From Acetomicrobium sp. UBA5826 (GTDB lineage: Bacteria > Synergistota > Synergistia > Synergistales > Acetomicrobiaceae), in assembly GCF_002433005.1 (NCBI RefSeq), contig NZ_DJHF01000009.1:26520-90519 (forward strand): 64,000 bases of DNA, written 5' to 3'. Under the pieces are notes generated by a model. That model was not told the origin of the DNA, searched no databases, and worked only from the letters and a program-made list of their open reading frames with translations. Positions within the stretch are counted from its first letter, which is position 1, and each line of letters opens with the position of its first letter. The position numbers were made by a program, and so were the translations under genes. Shown here piece after piece: positions 26,613 to 35,075 of this stretch.

Positions 26613-28250
26613 ATGTTAGATATAATTATAAAAAATGGAATTATAATAGATGGGTCCGGCAAAAAGAGATACATTTCAGATATAGGAGTAAAAGATAACT
26701 ATATTTACAAAATTCAAAGCAACATCGAAGATTGCGCCGTAAGATACATAGACGCCAAGGGTTTAATAGTGTCTCCGGGCTTTATAGACGCTCATGGTCA
26801 TTCTGACTTTACTATCTTTATAAATAATTTTGGAGAGAGCAAAATAAGGCAGGGCATAACTACTGAGGTGGTCGGAAATTGCGGATTTACTGCTGGACCT
26901 ATAGTATCTGAGCATAAAAATGAGCAGTTGCAATATTTAGCCAATACAATTGTATTAAACGATGAAATGGAAAAAATATGGGATTGGAAAAGCCAAAAAA
27001 GTTTTTTGGATTATTCTTCTAGGGATGGAGTGTCCTTCAATCTAGCACCCTTAGTGGGACATGGAATGATCCATGTCGGCGTAATGGGGTTTGACCAGAG
27101 AAAACCTACGCATGATGAAATGGATAAGATGAAGGCATTGCTAAAGTCAGAACTGGATAGTGGATTTTATGGTCTATCCACAGCCTTTCAATACGAACCA
27201 GGTAACTTCATCGATATGGACGAAATTGCCGAATTATGCGAGATGATAAGAGATTATGGCGGAATCTATGCCATCCACATGAGAGACGAAGGCAAGGATT
27301 TAATACCTTGTGTGAAACATGCCATAGAGATAGCGAGAAGGACTGGAGTAAGAATTCAAATATCGCACTTAAAGGCCACTTACAAGCCCAATTGGGGCAA
27401 AGTCAATGAAGCCTTAACTTTGATAGACGAGGCTGAAGACGCCGGCCTTGATGTCGGATTTGACGTTTACCCCTATACGGCCTATGGTAGCGGCCTTATC
27501 GATTTAGTCCCACCCTGGGCAAAAAGAGACGGGCCCAAGGAAATGGTAAACCTTCTCAAATACGAAGAGACTAGACGAAGAGCGGTAAAGGACATGGAAG
27601 AGGGATTAGAAGATTGGGAGACGATAATGGTCTGCGATGAATGGGATGAATGCGTCAAAGTAGCCTTATTAAAGAGTGATAAGAACAAAAAATACGAAGG
27701 AATGACGATAAAGAAAATAGCCGAAGACATGAAATGCACCCCCTATGAAGCCGTCATTCAATTGTTGATCGATGAAGATGCTTCCGTGAAGTGCATATTC
27801 TTTGCCATGTGCGAAAAGGACTTGGTCTACGCCATGTCTCATCCCGAAGCTTGCTTTGGAACAGATGGAAGGGCATGCGCGACCTACGGGGAATTGAGCA
27901 AAGGTTCTGTGCACCCCCGTTATTACGGCACCTATCCTCGTATAATGGGACATTACACAAGGGAAGAAAAAGTCCTGACCTTGGAGGAAGCCGTAAAAAA
28001 ATCGACGTCATTGCCTGCGGAGAGATTCAACATACGAAAACGTGGAGCCATAAAAGAAGATTATTTTGCCGACATAACCATATTTGATCCCGATAAAATC
28101 ATCGACACAGCGACATTTGAAAACCCCCATCAATATCCAAAGGGAATTGAGTACGTAATAGTAAATGGCCAAATGGTCATCGAGAAGGGTTTTCATACTG
28201 GAAATCTCCCTGGCATCGTATTAAACAAGATTGCAGGGGTTAAAGATTAA
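26613..28250 (+). CDS. N-acyl-D-amino-acid deacylase (D-aminoacylase, amidohydrolase superfamily)
   Basis: 545 residues. Metal-binding and catalytic landmarks of the D-aminoacylase branch are present: FIDAHGHSDF, the bridging Cys in VVGNCGFTAGP, AIHMRDEG, QISHLKA and the catalytic Asp in FGTDGRA. It deacylates N-acyl-D-amino acids, though homologues also act as dihydropyrimidinase-like or D-glutamate deacylases. It follows the peptidase by 51 bases in the same operon. The coding DNA is markedly AT-rich, with many AGA and ATA codons compared with the preceding genes, which suggests a different origin. Confidence 0.85.
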   Translation: MLDIIIKNGIIIDGSGKKRYISDIGVKDNYIYKIQSNIEDCAVRYIDAKGLIVSPGFIDAHGHSDFTIFINNFGESKIRQGITTEVVGNCGFTAGPIVSEHKNEQLQYLANTIVLNDEMEKIWDWKSQKSFLDYSSRDGVSFNLAPLVGHGMIHVGVMGFDQRKPTHDEMDKMKALLKSELDSGFYGLSTAFQYEPGNFIDMDEIAELCEMIRDYGGIYAIHMRDEGKDLIPCVKHAIEIARRTGVRIQISHLKATYKPNWGKVNEALTLIDEAEDAGLDVGFDVYPYTAYGSGLIDLVPPWAKRDGPKEMVNLLKYEETRRRAVKDMEEGLEDWETIMVCDEWDECVKVALLKSDKNKKYEGMTIKKIAEDMKCTPYEAVIQLLIDEDASVKCIFFAMCEKDLVYAMSHPEACFGTDGRACATYGELSKGSVHPRYYGTYPRIMGHYTREEKVLTLEEAVKKSTSLPAERFNIRKRGAIKEDYFADITIFDPDKIIDTATFENPHQYPKGIEYVIVNGQMVIEKGFHTGNLPGIVLNKIAGVKD

Positions 28251-28441
28251 ATTGTTTCAAAACCGATTAACAAGCCGGAGCAGCCGCTTTTTTTCGGCCG
28301 CCTTCAGTAATTTTTCGTCCCGAACGATATTAAAAGAGCTTTGCCCGACTATTTATTAAAAAAGTCTATGATTAATAACATCATCTCGTATTATAACAAT
28401 AAATCGGGAGAGGATGTCTGAAAAGGGGCGGTTTTCAAGTT

Positions 28442-28660
28442 TTAACTGACTCTTACGCCTTCGTTCCACAGGCGTTCTTCTGCAGTCTCGCTAGCAGTCA
28501 CCAGGGGAAGAATCCAAGAGCCTTTCGGCTCAAGGGATACCGCACAGCCGGGAGAGAATGTCGGCCTGCCAAGCTCAGAGACAAGCCATGTCTCGCCCGT
28601 CGACTCCTGTTTCAAAAGATATCTGACGGCTGTACCCCGAATGCTGCATTTTTTATCATC
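28442..28660 (-). pseudogene. Remnant of an ABC-transporter ATPase C terminus (TOBE-like domain)
   Basis: A 72-codon open frame ending at a stop at 28442-28444, without a start. The peptide (for example AVRYLLKQESTGETWLVSE, then FSPGCAVSLEPKGSWILPL) resembles the TOBE domain at the end of polyamine/iron-type importer ATPases. The rest of such a gene is absent; upstream on this strand is the aro promoter region. The remainder of 28251-28670 shows nothing I can support. Confidence 0.4.
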
Positions 28661-28671
28661 TCAAAAAATTT

Positions 28672-28701
28672 TTGTTGACAAACTATGACATGTCGTATAA
28701 C
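28672..28701 (+). promoter_or_regulatory. Promoter of the aromatic leader and aro operon
   Basis: A TTGTTGACA stretch (28672-28680) supplies the -35 and TATAAC (28696-28701) the -10. Spacing is 15 bases from the perfect TTGACA or 18 from TTGTTG. It lies about 45 bases before the leader-peptide start. Confidence 0.5.
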
Positions 28702-28747
28702 ATAATTGTCAACCTAAAATTTTGCGAAATGGAGGAGGCGCCAAGTG

Positions 28748-28930
28748 ATGATAGGACAACGTTTCTTAGCTACGTCAGGGCAATGTATCAGTGCCATCAG
28801 TAGCATGTGCGCCTCCATATCCGGCGGTTATTACTTTAGCAACGGCCAGTGGCGTTATTATTACGCTTCTGGCCCTTTTTCTTATGGAGACCGACCGCCG
28901 GGTGGGAAGGATTACTTTAATTTCAGATAG
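28748..28930 (+). CDS. Aromatic-rich leader peptide of the aro operon attenuator
   Basis: A 60-residue peptide starting at ATG 28748, 9 bases after GGAGG in a GGAGGAGG site. Its last 35 residues hold 12 aromatics, in runs YYF, W, YYY, F, Y, YF and F, and it ends at TAG, 22 bases before the terminator stem. No domain or export signal is recognisable. Position, composition and the RNA structures that follow mark it as a ribosome-sensing leader: slow decoding at Tyr/Phe/Trp codons when charged aromatic tRNAs are scarce. It is longer than the 14-20 residue leaders of enteric bacteria. Confidence 0.82.
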   Translation: MIGQRFLATSGQCISAISSMCASISGGYYFSNGQWRYYYASGPFSYGDRPPGGKDYFNFR

Positions 28931-28994
28931 TAGAGTAACATAATAGTAGATTAAATCCGGGGTTCGGTCTCAAAGCCGAACCCCGGATTTTTTT
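28821..28994 (+). promoter_or_regulatory. Transcription attenuator: mutually exclusive hairpins and terminator before aroF
   Basis: Four pairing segments are visible. Segment 1 CCGGCGG (28821-28827) pairs with CCGCCGG in segment 2 (28895-28901). Segment 2 GAGACCGACC (28887-28896) pairs, with one bulge, with segment 3 GGTTCGGTCTC (28961-28971), forming the antiterminator. Segment 3 also lies in the 5' arm of the terminator: 28953-28967 pairs perfectly over 15 bp with 28976-28990, followed by a T run to 28994. Segments 1:2 and 3:4 versus 2:3 are the textbook trp/phe attenuator logic. A ribosome stalled on the YYF/W/YYY codons would cover segment 1, free segment 2 and permit read-through. Confidence 0.85.
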
Positions 28995-29017
28995 ATTTCA
29001 AAAGGGAGGGAAAGAAG

Positions 29018-30055
29018 ATGGAAAGAGCCATCGTAAAGACAAAAAGAGGAGAATCGGCAGGAAGGCTTTTAATGAAATTAGACCAAATAGGGATAAGGGC
29101 CAGGATCGCAAAGGAGGAACCAGAGGCAATCCTGTTGGCCGAAGGGGAGATCGACGAGGTCAGCATAAAGACGATGCCGGAAGTAGATCAGGTGACCAAG
29201 GTTAAGTTGCCCTTCTCTTTGGCAAGCAGAGAGTGGCATAAAAAAGACAGCATAGTGAATATAGCACCGGGAATCTCCGTGGGCGGAGGGAACGTGCTCA
29301 TCATTGCCGGCCCCTGTGCTGTAGAGGGAAAGGAGCAGATTGTAAAGACGGCACAATCGGTAAAAAGATCCGGAGCTCTGGCGCTTAGAGGAGGCGCTTA
29401 CAAGCCGAGGACCAATCCGTACACCTTCCAGGGGCTCGGCATCGAGGGCTTGGCTCTGCTGGCAGAGGCAAAAAAAATCTCGGGCCTTCCAATCGTCACG
29501 GAAATAATGACCCCAGAAGACATCGACTTCATGCTCCCCCACACCGACATCCTACAGGTCGGTTCCCGAAACATGCAGAACTTCTCCCTCCTCAAGGCCT
29601 TAGGCAAGGTCGACAAACCAGTTCTGCTTAAAAGGGGCATGATGGCCACCATAGACGAATGGCTACAAGCTGCGGAATACATCATGGCCGGCGGAAACTT
29701 CAACGTCATACTCTGCGAGAGGGGAATAAGAAGTTTCGAAAAAAGGACGAGAAACACACTGGATCTAAACGCTGTCCCTCTGGTCAAGAGTTTAAGCCAT
29801 TTGCCTGTGATCGTAGATCCCAGCCACGGAACGGGCAGCAGCGAGCTCGTTCCCAGCATGAGCCTGGCTGCCCTTGCCGCGGGAGCCGACGGCCTGATCG
29901 TAGAGGTGCACCCGAATCCCCAGGAAGCGGTAAGCGACGGCGACCAATCGCTCGACCTGGAGGAGTTCGACAAACTGATGAAATCGATCAAAAGACTGCT
30001 TTCCGTAATGCCCAGAAAAATTCTGGAGGGATCGAAATGCTCTGTAGCAGCGTAG
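29018..30055 (+). CDS. aroF: 3-Deoxy-7-phosphoheptulonate (DAHP) synthase, AroF/AroG type I beta
   Basis: 345 residues. An N-terminal ferredoxin-like regulatory domain (about 1-70) precedes the KDO8P/DAHP barrel with IIAGPCAVEG, YKPRTNPYTFQGLG, and IVDPSHGTGSS. It condenses phosphoenolpyruvate and erythrose 4-phosphate as the first step of the shikimate pathway. The N-terminal domain in this class confers feedback inhibition, usually by Tyr or Phe. The ATG has GGGAGGG 7 bases upstream and comes directly after the attenuator. It is the first structural gene of aroF-tyrA-aroA-aroC-aroKB. Confidence 0.95.
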   Translation: MERAIVKTKRGESAGRLLMKLDQIGIRARIAKEEPEAILLAEGEIDEVSIKTMPEVDQVTKVKLPFSLASREWHKKDSIVNIAPGISVGGGNVLIIAGPCAVEGKEQIVKTAQSVKRSGALALRGGAYKPRTNPYTFQGLGIEGLALLAEAKKISGLPIVTEIMTPEDIDFMLPHTDILQVGSRNMQNFSLLKALGKVDKPVLLKRGMMATIDEWLQAAEYIMAGGNFNVILCERGIRSFEKRTRNTLDLNAVPLVKSLSHLPVIVDPSHGTGSSELVPSMSLAALAAGADGLIVEVHPNPQEAVSDGDQSLDLEEFDKLMKSIKRLLSVMPRKILEGSKCSVAA

Positions 30056-30906
30056 GCATCGTAGGGCTTGGGCTTATAGGCGGCTCCATGGGGAAAGGAT
30101 TGCTCGAAAGCCGCTCCGTCGACAGGGTCCTCGGTTGGGACGTGGACGGAAACGTGCTGGAGCATGCCCTTTCATCAAAAGTCATAACTTCGATCGCCAG
30201 CCCGGAAGAAACGGTCGAAGAAACCGATCTTTTGATCATAGCCACTCCGCCAAGCAAAATGACCGCCTTAAGCAAAACATTGGCCCCTCTTGCGGGTAAA
30301 AACTTAAAGGCCGTTGTGGATACGGCCAGCACCAAATATGCTCTGTCAAAGGAATTATCCCTTATCTGGAAGGAAAAATACGTAGGGCTTCATCCCATGG
30401 CGGGCAAGGAAAAGGGCGGCATCCAAAACGCAACAGCAGAAATGCTCTATGGCGCCGTTTGCGCGCTGGTTCCCACCGAAATTTCTGACGGCGAAGCTAC
30501 GAAGATGGCCAAAGACCTCATCTGCGCCCTAGGTATGCTCCCCGTAATAACAGATCCGGAAGAACACGACGAAATTGTGGCCCTTACGAGCCATCTTCCC
30601 ATGTTTATGGCCATTAGCCTTGCCTTGTCGGCATTCAAGGGAGCTTCTAAAAACCATAAACTTCCATATTTCATAGCCGGCGGTTTCAAAGACACTACGA
30701 GAGTGGCATCTTGCCCTCCCTGGCTCGTAACCGACGTATGGGAGACGAATAGAGGCTTTATAAAAAAGGTGATAAAGGAATTTATAGATATTTTATCCAA
30801 GTTGTCAGAGGTGGAGCCGGAGAATTTGTCCGATTTTGCGACCGAGGCCAAAGAGGCAAGGGAATCACTGCTAAAGCGACGAGGTGAGATAAGTGATAGA
30901 AATTAG
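30037..30906 (+). CDS. tyrA: Prephenate dehydrogenase (TyrA)
   Basis: 289 residues with an NAD-binding GIVGLGLIGGSMGKGL at the N terminus and the catalytic histidine segment GLHPMAGKEKGG. It oxidatively decarboxylates prephenate to 4-hydroxyphenylpyruvate for tyrosine. The ATG at 30037 lies within the last 19 bases of aroF, with TGGAGGG 6 bases upstream; the frame is open further upstream but only as an overlap. There is no C-terminal ACT domain. Confidence 0.93.
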   Translation: MLCSSVGIVGLGLIGGSMGKGLLESRSVDRVLGWDVDGNVLEHALSSKVITSIASPEETVEETDLLIIATPPSKMTALSKTLAPLAGKNLKAVVDTASTKYALSKELSLIWKEKYVGLHPMAGKEKGGIQNATAEMLYGAVCALVPTEISDGEATKMAKDLICALGMLPVITDPEEHDEIVALTSHLPMFMAISLALSAFKGASKNHKLPYFIAGGFKDTTRVASCPPWLVTDVWETNRGFIKKVIKEFIDILSKLSEVEPENLSDFATEAKEARESLLKRRGEISDRN

Positions 30907-32206
30907 ACCGCAAGAAGGAATTGTCGGCGAGATAAAGGTACCGGGCGACAAATCAATATCCCATAGAGCTGCCCTGCTGGGGTCTCTTTCGAGGGAAGGC
31001 ATAGAAGTGGAAAATTTTTCTCCGGGAGAGGACTGCACGAGCACCCTTTCGTGCCTTAGGACGATGGGCTGCGAAGTCAACAGAGATGCCGTCTCAGGCA
31101 AGGTATCGGTAAAAGCCCCTGACGGCTTAAAAGAGCCAAGCGATGTCTTGGACGCCGGGAACTCCGGGACCACGGCCAGGCTCTTATTGGGACTGATATC
31201 GGGAATCCCCAACATATTTGCCGTCATCACGGGCGATGAAAGCCTGAAGAGAAGACCTATGGGAAGAGTTGCCAAGCCGCTAGTCGCCATGGGCGCAAAG
31301 ATAGACGGAAGGGAATTCGGAGAGAAGCTTCCCCTGGCGGTTAGAGGAAGAAAGCTTACGGGCGGCGTTCACACCCTCCAGGTAGCAAGCGCTCAGGTGA
31401 AGACGGCAATACTTTTCGCCGGCCTTAGAGCGCAGGGAGCAACTACAGTGATCGAGCCTATCCTTACGAGGGACCACACAGAGATAATGCTGGAACACCT
31501 GGGAATCCCCATCTTCAGGAAGGGCCTTGAGGTCACTGTGTACCCCGCTTCTACCCTTAAGGGAGCAAGCTGGACTATACCGGGAGATTTTTCTGCTGCC
31601 GCCTTTTGGATAGTGGCTGCAGCCATTACCGGGGAAAGCGAACTTCATATCAAAAAGGTCAACGTAAATCCTACGAGGACAGGACTTCTAAGGGTGCTTC
31701 AAAGAATGGGGCTGGATTACAGCATCGAAGACGAGACCCTGAGCGGGGGAGAAAGGATGGCCACCATCGCGGTGAAGTCGTCGTCTCTTAAGGGCACAAA
31801 GGTAATGCCCGAAGAGATACCCTCCATGATAGACGAACTTCCCGTCCTGGCCGTGGCAGCCACCCAGGCAGAAGGGACCACCGAAATAAGGGGCGCCGGC
31901 GAGCTCAGGGTAAAGGAAAGCGACAGGATTCACGCCATGACTGAAGGCCTCAAGAGGATGGGCGCCCAAATAGAAGAACTTAAAGACGGCTGGATCATAA
32001 GGGGCAAAACAAAACTTTCCGGCACAAGGCTCAAAAGCTTCGGCGACCACCGGATAGCAATGGCCCTTGCTGTAGCCGGACTGGTCGCAGAGGACAGAGT
32101 GATACTTGAAGGCGAAAGTTGCGTACACATATCCTACCCCTCTTTTTTCGAGGACTTAAAGGCCCTGACGACGAAATCCCAACCGAAGGAGAGGGTGTCG
32201 TCATGA
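30893..32206 (+). CDS. aroA: 3-Phosphoshikimate 1-carboxyvinyltransferase (EPSP synthase)
   Basis: 437 residues. Landmarks: VPGDKSISHRAALLGSL, LDAGNSGTTARLLLGL, the RPMGR segment, and KVKESDRI-like LRVKESDRIHAM near the C terminus. It transfers the enolpyruvyl group of PEP to shikimate 3-phosphate. The start is GTG at 30893 with GAGGTGAG upstream, overlapping tyrA by 14 bases; it overlaps aroC by 4 bases. Confidence 0.95.
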   Translation: MIEIRPQEGIVGEIKVPGDKSISHRAALLGSLSREGIEVENFSPGEDCTSTLSCLRTMGCEVNRDAVSGKVSVKAPDGLKEPSDVLDAGNSGTTARLLLGLISGIPNIFAVITGDESLKRRPMGRVAKPLVAMGAKIDGREFGEKLPLAVRGRKLTGGVHTLQVASAQVKTAILFAGLRAQGATTVIEPILTRDHTEIMLEHLGIPIFRKGLEVTVYPASTLKGASWTIPGDFSAAAFWIVAAAITGESELHIKKVNVNPTRTGLLRVLQRMGLDYSIEDETLSGGERMATIAVKSSSLKGTKVMPEEIPSMIDELPVLAVAATQAEGTTEIRGAGELRVKESDRIHAMTEGLKRMGAQIEELKDGWIIRGKTKLSGTRLKSFGDHRIAMALAVAGLVAEDRVILEGESCVHISYPSFFEDLKALTTKSQPKERVSS

Positions 32207-33372
32207 GCATTCGCATGCTGTCCAGCGGCGAGTCACACGGCAAGGGTTATCTGATCATCCTCGAAGGTCTGCCAGCAGGCCTTCCCATATCGAAGGACTG
32301 CATCGAAGAGCAGCTTTCCAGAAGAAGGCGTGGCTACGGCAGAGGGGAACGCATGAAACTTGAAAGGGACGAGTTCGAGTTTTACAGCGGCGTCAGGGGA
32401 AAAGTTACGACGGGAAACCCCATTGGGGTGGTCCTTCACAACAGCGAGTGGGAAAAGTGGAAGGACGCCATGGACGCCTTCGACTTGAAAGAAGACGAGG
32501 CCAAAGAGAGGGAGATAACAAAGCCAAGGCCGGGACACGCCGACGCGTCGGGCATGGCAAAGTTCGGATTTGAAGAGGCAAGAAACGTATTGGAGCGGAC
32601 AAGCGCAAGGGCCACCGCTGCCTGGACGATAGCAGGGACATTATGCAGGAGGCTTTTAGAAGACCTGGGCGTAGCCGTGAGAAGTTCCGTCACATCCGTA
32701 GGACCACGATCGATCGGCCTGCCCCGAAGCGAGGAAGAATGGACCAGGGCCTGCTCTTCCGACATGGGCCTTCCGAGGGAGGAAGACGAAGAAGAAATTA
32801 TGTCGATCATAGACGAAGCCAGAAGCTCCGGCGATTCCCTGGGCGGTACTTTCGCAATATCCGTGAAAAACGTCCCCGCCGGCATAGGATCTTACAGCGA
32901 ATGGGACAGACGCCTGGACGGACGCCTTGCTCAGGCTTTGATGTCCATACCTTCCGCCAAGGGAGTGGAGATAGGCGGCGGTTTCGGCCTTTCACAGAGG
33001 CCAGGCAGCGAAGTACACGACGAGTTCGTACTCTCCTCAGGCCTTTGGATTCGCCGGACGAACAACGCCGGCGGCATAGAAGGTGGCGTAACTAACGGCG
33101 AGGAATTGACCCTTCACGTCGCTTTAAAGCCAATACCTACTTTAAAAAAGCCCCTTCGCACCTTCGACGTGCGGACTAAAAGGGAAACTTCGGCTCACGT
33201 GGAACGGGGGGACGTTTGCGTCGTGCCCGCTGCCTCTGTGGTGGGAGAGGCGATGACGTCGCTGGTGCTCGCACAGGCCCTGTGTGAGCAATTCGGCGGC
33301 GACAGGATGGAAGATTTGCGATCCCGATTCGAGGAACATACAAAGAGGACGAGGAGGATGTTTCATGTCTGA
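32203..33372 (+). CDS. aroC: Chorismate synthase
   Basis: 389 residues with the FMN-enzyme signatures SGESHGKGYLIILEGLPAG near the N terminus, RPGHADASGMAKFG, and later RTNNAGGIEGG. It makes chorismate from EPSP using reduced FMN. The ATG at 32203 overlaps the aroA stop (ATGA), with AAGGAGAGG 7 bases upstream. Its 3' end overlaps the next gene by 8 bases. Confidence 0.95.
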   Translation: MSIRMLSSGESHGKGYLIILEGLPAGLPISKDCIEEQLSRRRRGYGRGERMKLERDEFEFYSGVRGKVTTGNPIGVVLHNSEWEKWKDAMDAFDLKEDEAKEREITKPRPGHADASGMAKFGFEEARNVLERTSARATAAWTIAGTLCRRLLEDLGVAVRSSVTSVGPRSIGLPRSEEEWTRACSSDMGLPREEDEEEIMSIIDEARSSGDSLGGTFAISVKNVPAGIGSYSEWDRRLDGRLAQALMSIPSAKGVEIGGGFGLSQRPGSEVHDEFVLSSGLWIRRTNNAGGIEGGVTNGEELTLHVALKPIPTLKKPLRTFDVRTKRETSAHVERGDVCVVPAASVVGEAMTSLVLAQALCEQFGGDRMEDLRSRFEEHTKRTRRMFHV

Positions 33373-35023
33373 CATAGCTCAAATTACAAAGATAAAGGAG
33401 TCTCAGGCAAAAGGTAAGGCTGTTTCAAAACCCTTCAGACTCTACCTGGGCGGATTCATGGCAGCGGGCAAGACGTCTGTCGGAAGAAAGCTTGCGGAGC
33501 TGACGGGCTTCCCCTTCGTCGATACCGATGACCTCGTCGAGGCCATGGCCGGGATGAGCGTAGCCGAGATATTCCAAAAGCATGGTGAACTTTACTTCAG
33601 AGCCCTCGAAGCGGAAGCCTTAGAGGAGACCTTCAAGCTTAAAAACGTGATAGTAGGCCTCGGCGGAGGTGTGCTCGTCAACCCCGAGAATAAGGCCAAG
33701 ATTTTCGCGAATGGTACTTTGATAATTTTGGACGCTGCCATAGAAACGATCCTAAAACGGGCATCCAACGAACCCGGCAAGAGACCTCTCCTGAAAGAAG
33801 AATCCGTGGCAGAACTCATGAATCGGAGGCGAGAAGCCTACAGCAAGGCTCATATCCGGGTCCGGACGGACGACCTCTTCGTTGACGAAGTAGCCATGAG
33901 CGTAATAGATATGCTCGCCGACCTCTTTCCCGAAATCAAACAACCCAAGAAAGTCGAAACGATCCCAGTAAAAACGGCAAATGCAGAATATCCCGTCCTG
34001 GTGGGAAGCGACATATTGGCCTTTTGCGAGGACATTATGTCGGAGATCGTCCCAAAAAAATTCAGCTCTGCCTTTTTGGTAAGCGATCCCCTTACCTTCT
34101 CCTTATTTTCCAGGAACTTTAAAAACTTGAAGGGCGTACACTTGCTGCCCAGAGGAGAAAGGGGGAAATCCTTAAGCCGGCTTTCGCTGCTCTACGAAGA
34201 TCTGGCACGAAACAACGTTGATAGGAAGGGGCTTATAGTAGCTTTAGGCGGCGGCTGCGTGGGAGATACGGCGGGCTTTGCAGCCTCCACTTGGATGCGG
34301 GGCATAGATATCATACATATCCCCACCACCCTCATCGCGCAGGTAGACAGCGCCATTGGTGGAAAGACGGCCGTAAACCTGCCTGAGGGCAAAAACCTCG
34401 TTGGCACCTTTCATCAGCCCTGCGCCGTGATCGTCGACGTAAACTGCCTCCTGAGTTTACCCGACGAGGAGTTCAGGCAGGGCATGGCCGAGGTCATTAA
34501 GTACGGGCTGGGGGAGGACAGGGAATTTCTGAGTTGGCTTTCGGAAAATAGGGACTCGATCGCAGAAAGAGATCCCGAAACCTTGCTAAAAATGGTAAAA
34601 CGTTGTATAAAGCTCAAAGCATCGGTGGTGGAAGAAGACGAAAGAGAGATGACGGGGGCAAGGAGCCGCCTCAATCTCGGTCACACGATTGCCCACGGGC
34701 TGGAAGCCCTTCAGGGATACGGCGGCATAAAACACGGAGACGCCGTGGCCGTCGGAATGGTCGTGGCGACGCACCTTGCCGTCATACTTGAATTGGAAAG
34801 CAAAGGCACCCTGGCCGAGCTACTCTACCTGCTCGAACATTTCGGCCTGCCCACAAAACCTTGCGCAGATTTCGACAGCATTCTCCCTTACGTCATGAGG
34901 GACAAAAAGTTCGTCGGTTTAAAGCCCATGTTCATCTTGCCGAGGGAAGGCTGCAAATGCGAGATGATGGAGGTAGATACAGACCTTTTAAAAAAGGCCT
35001 ACGAAAGGGCCGGAGGCCGATAA
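33365..35023 (+). CDS. aroKB: Fused shikimate kinase and 3-dehydroquinate synthase
   Basis: 552 residues. The N-terminal shikimate kinase (about 25-190) has the Walker A GFMAAGKTSVGRKLAE, the DTDDLVE substrate site and GLGGGVLVNP. A short linker leads to a full 3-dehydroquinate synthase (about 200-550) with ALGGGCVGDTAGFAASTWMRG, PTTLIAQVDSAIGGKTAVN, and the metal-binding LNLGHTIAHGLEA. The two reactions are non-consecutive steps of the pathway. The ATG at 33365 follows GAGGAGG within aroC. AroKB fusions are known, for example in Thermotoga. Dehydroquinase and shikimate dehydrogenase genes are not in this window. Confidence 0.95.
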   Translation: MSDIAQITKIKESQAKGKAVSKPFRLYLGGFMAAGKTSVGRKLAELTGFPFVDTDDLVEAMAGMSVAEIFQKHGELYFRALEAEALEETFKLKNVIVGLGGGVLVNPENKAKIFANGTLIILDAAIETILKRASNEPGKRPLLKEESVAELMNRRREAYSKAHIRVRTDDLFVDEVAMSVIDMLADLFPEIKQPKKVETIPVKTANAEYPVLVGSDILAFCEDIMSEIVPKKFSSAFLVSDPLTFSLFSRNFKNLKGVHLLPRGERGKSLSRLSLLYEDLARNNVDRKGLIVALGGGCVGDTAGFAASTWMRGIDIIHIPTTLIAQVDSAIGGKTAVNLPEGKNLVGTFHQPCAVIVDVNCLLSLPDEEFRQGMAEVIKYGLGEDREFLSWLSENRDSIAERDPETLLKMVKRCIKLKASVVEEDEREMTGARSRLNLGHTIAHGLEALQGYGGIKHGDAVAVGMVVATHLAVILELESKGTLAELLYLLEHFGLPTKPCADFDSILPYVMRDKKFVGLKPMFILPREGCKCEMMEVDTDLLKKAYERAGGR

Positions 35024-35075
35024 TTCGAAGATATCGTTCATTGCGGGAAGACAACCTGATGGGCTTAAGTCAAGC

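Noticed and set aside
28748..28994. T-box riboswitch as explanation for the aro leader
   Set aside because: No T-box sequence or specifier stem architecture is present, while a ribosome-binding site and an aromatic-rich ORF are.
29659..30036. Open frame extending upstream of tyrA inside aroF
   Set aside because: It is in the wrong frame within a strongly supported DAHP synthase; the NAD-binding start of TyrA begins at 30037 with its own ribosome site.
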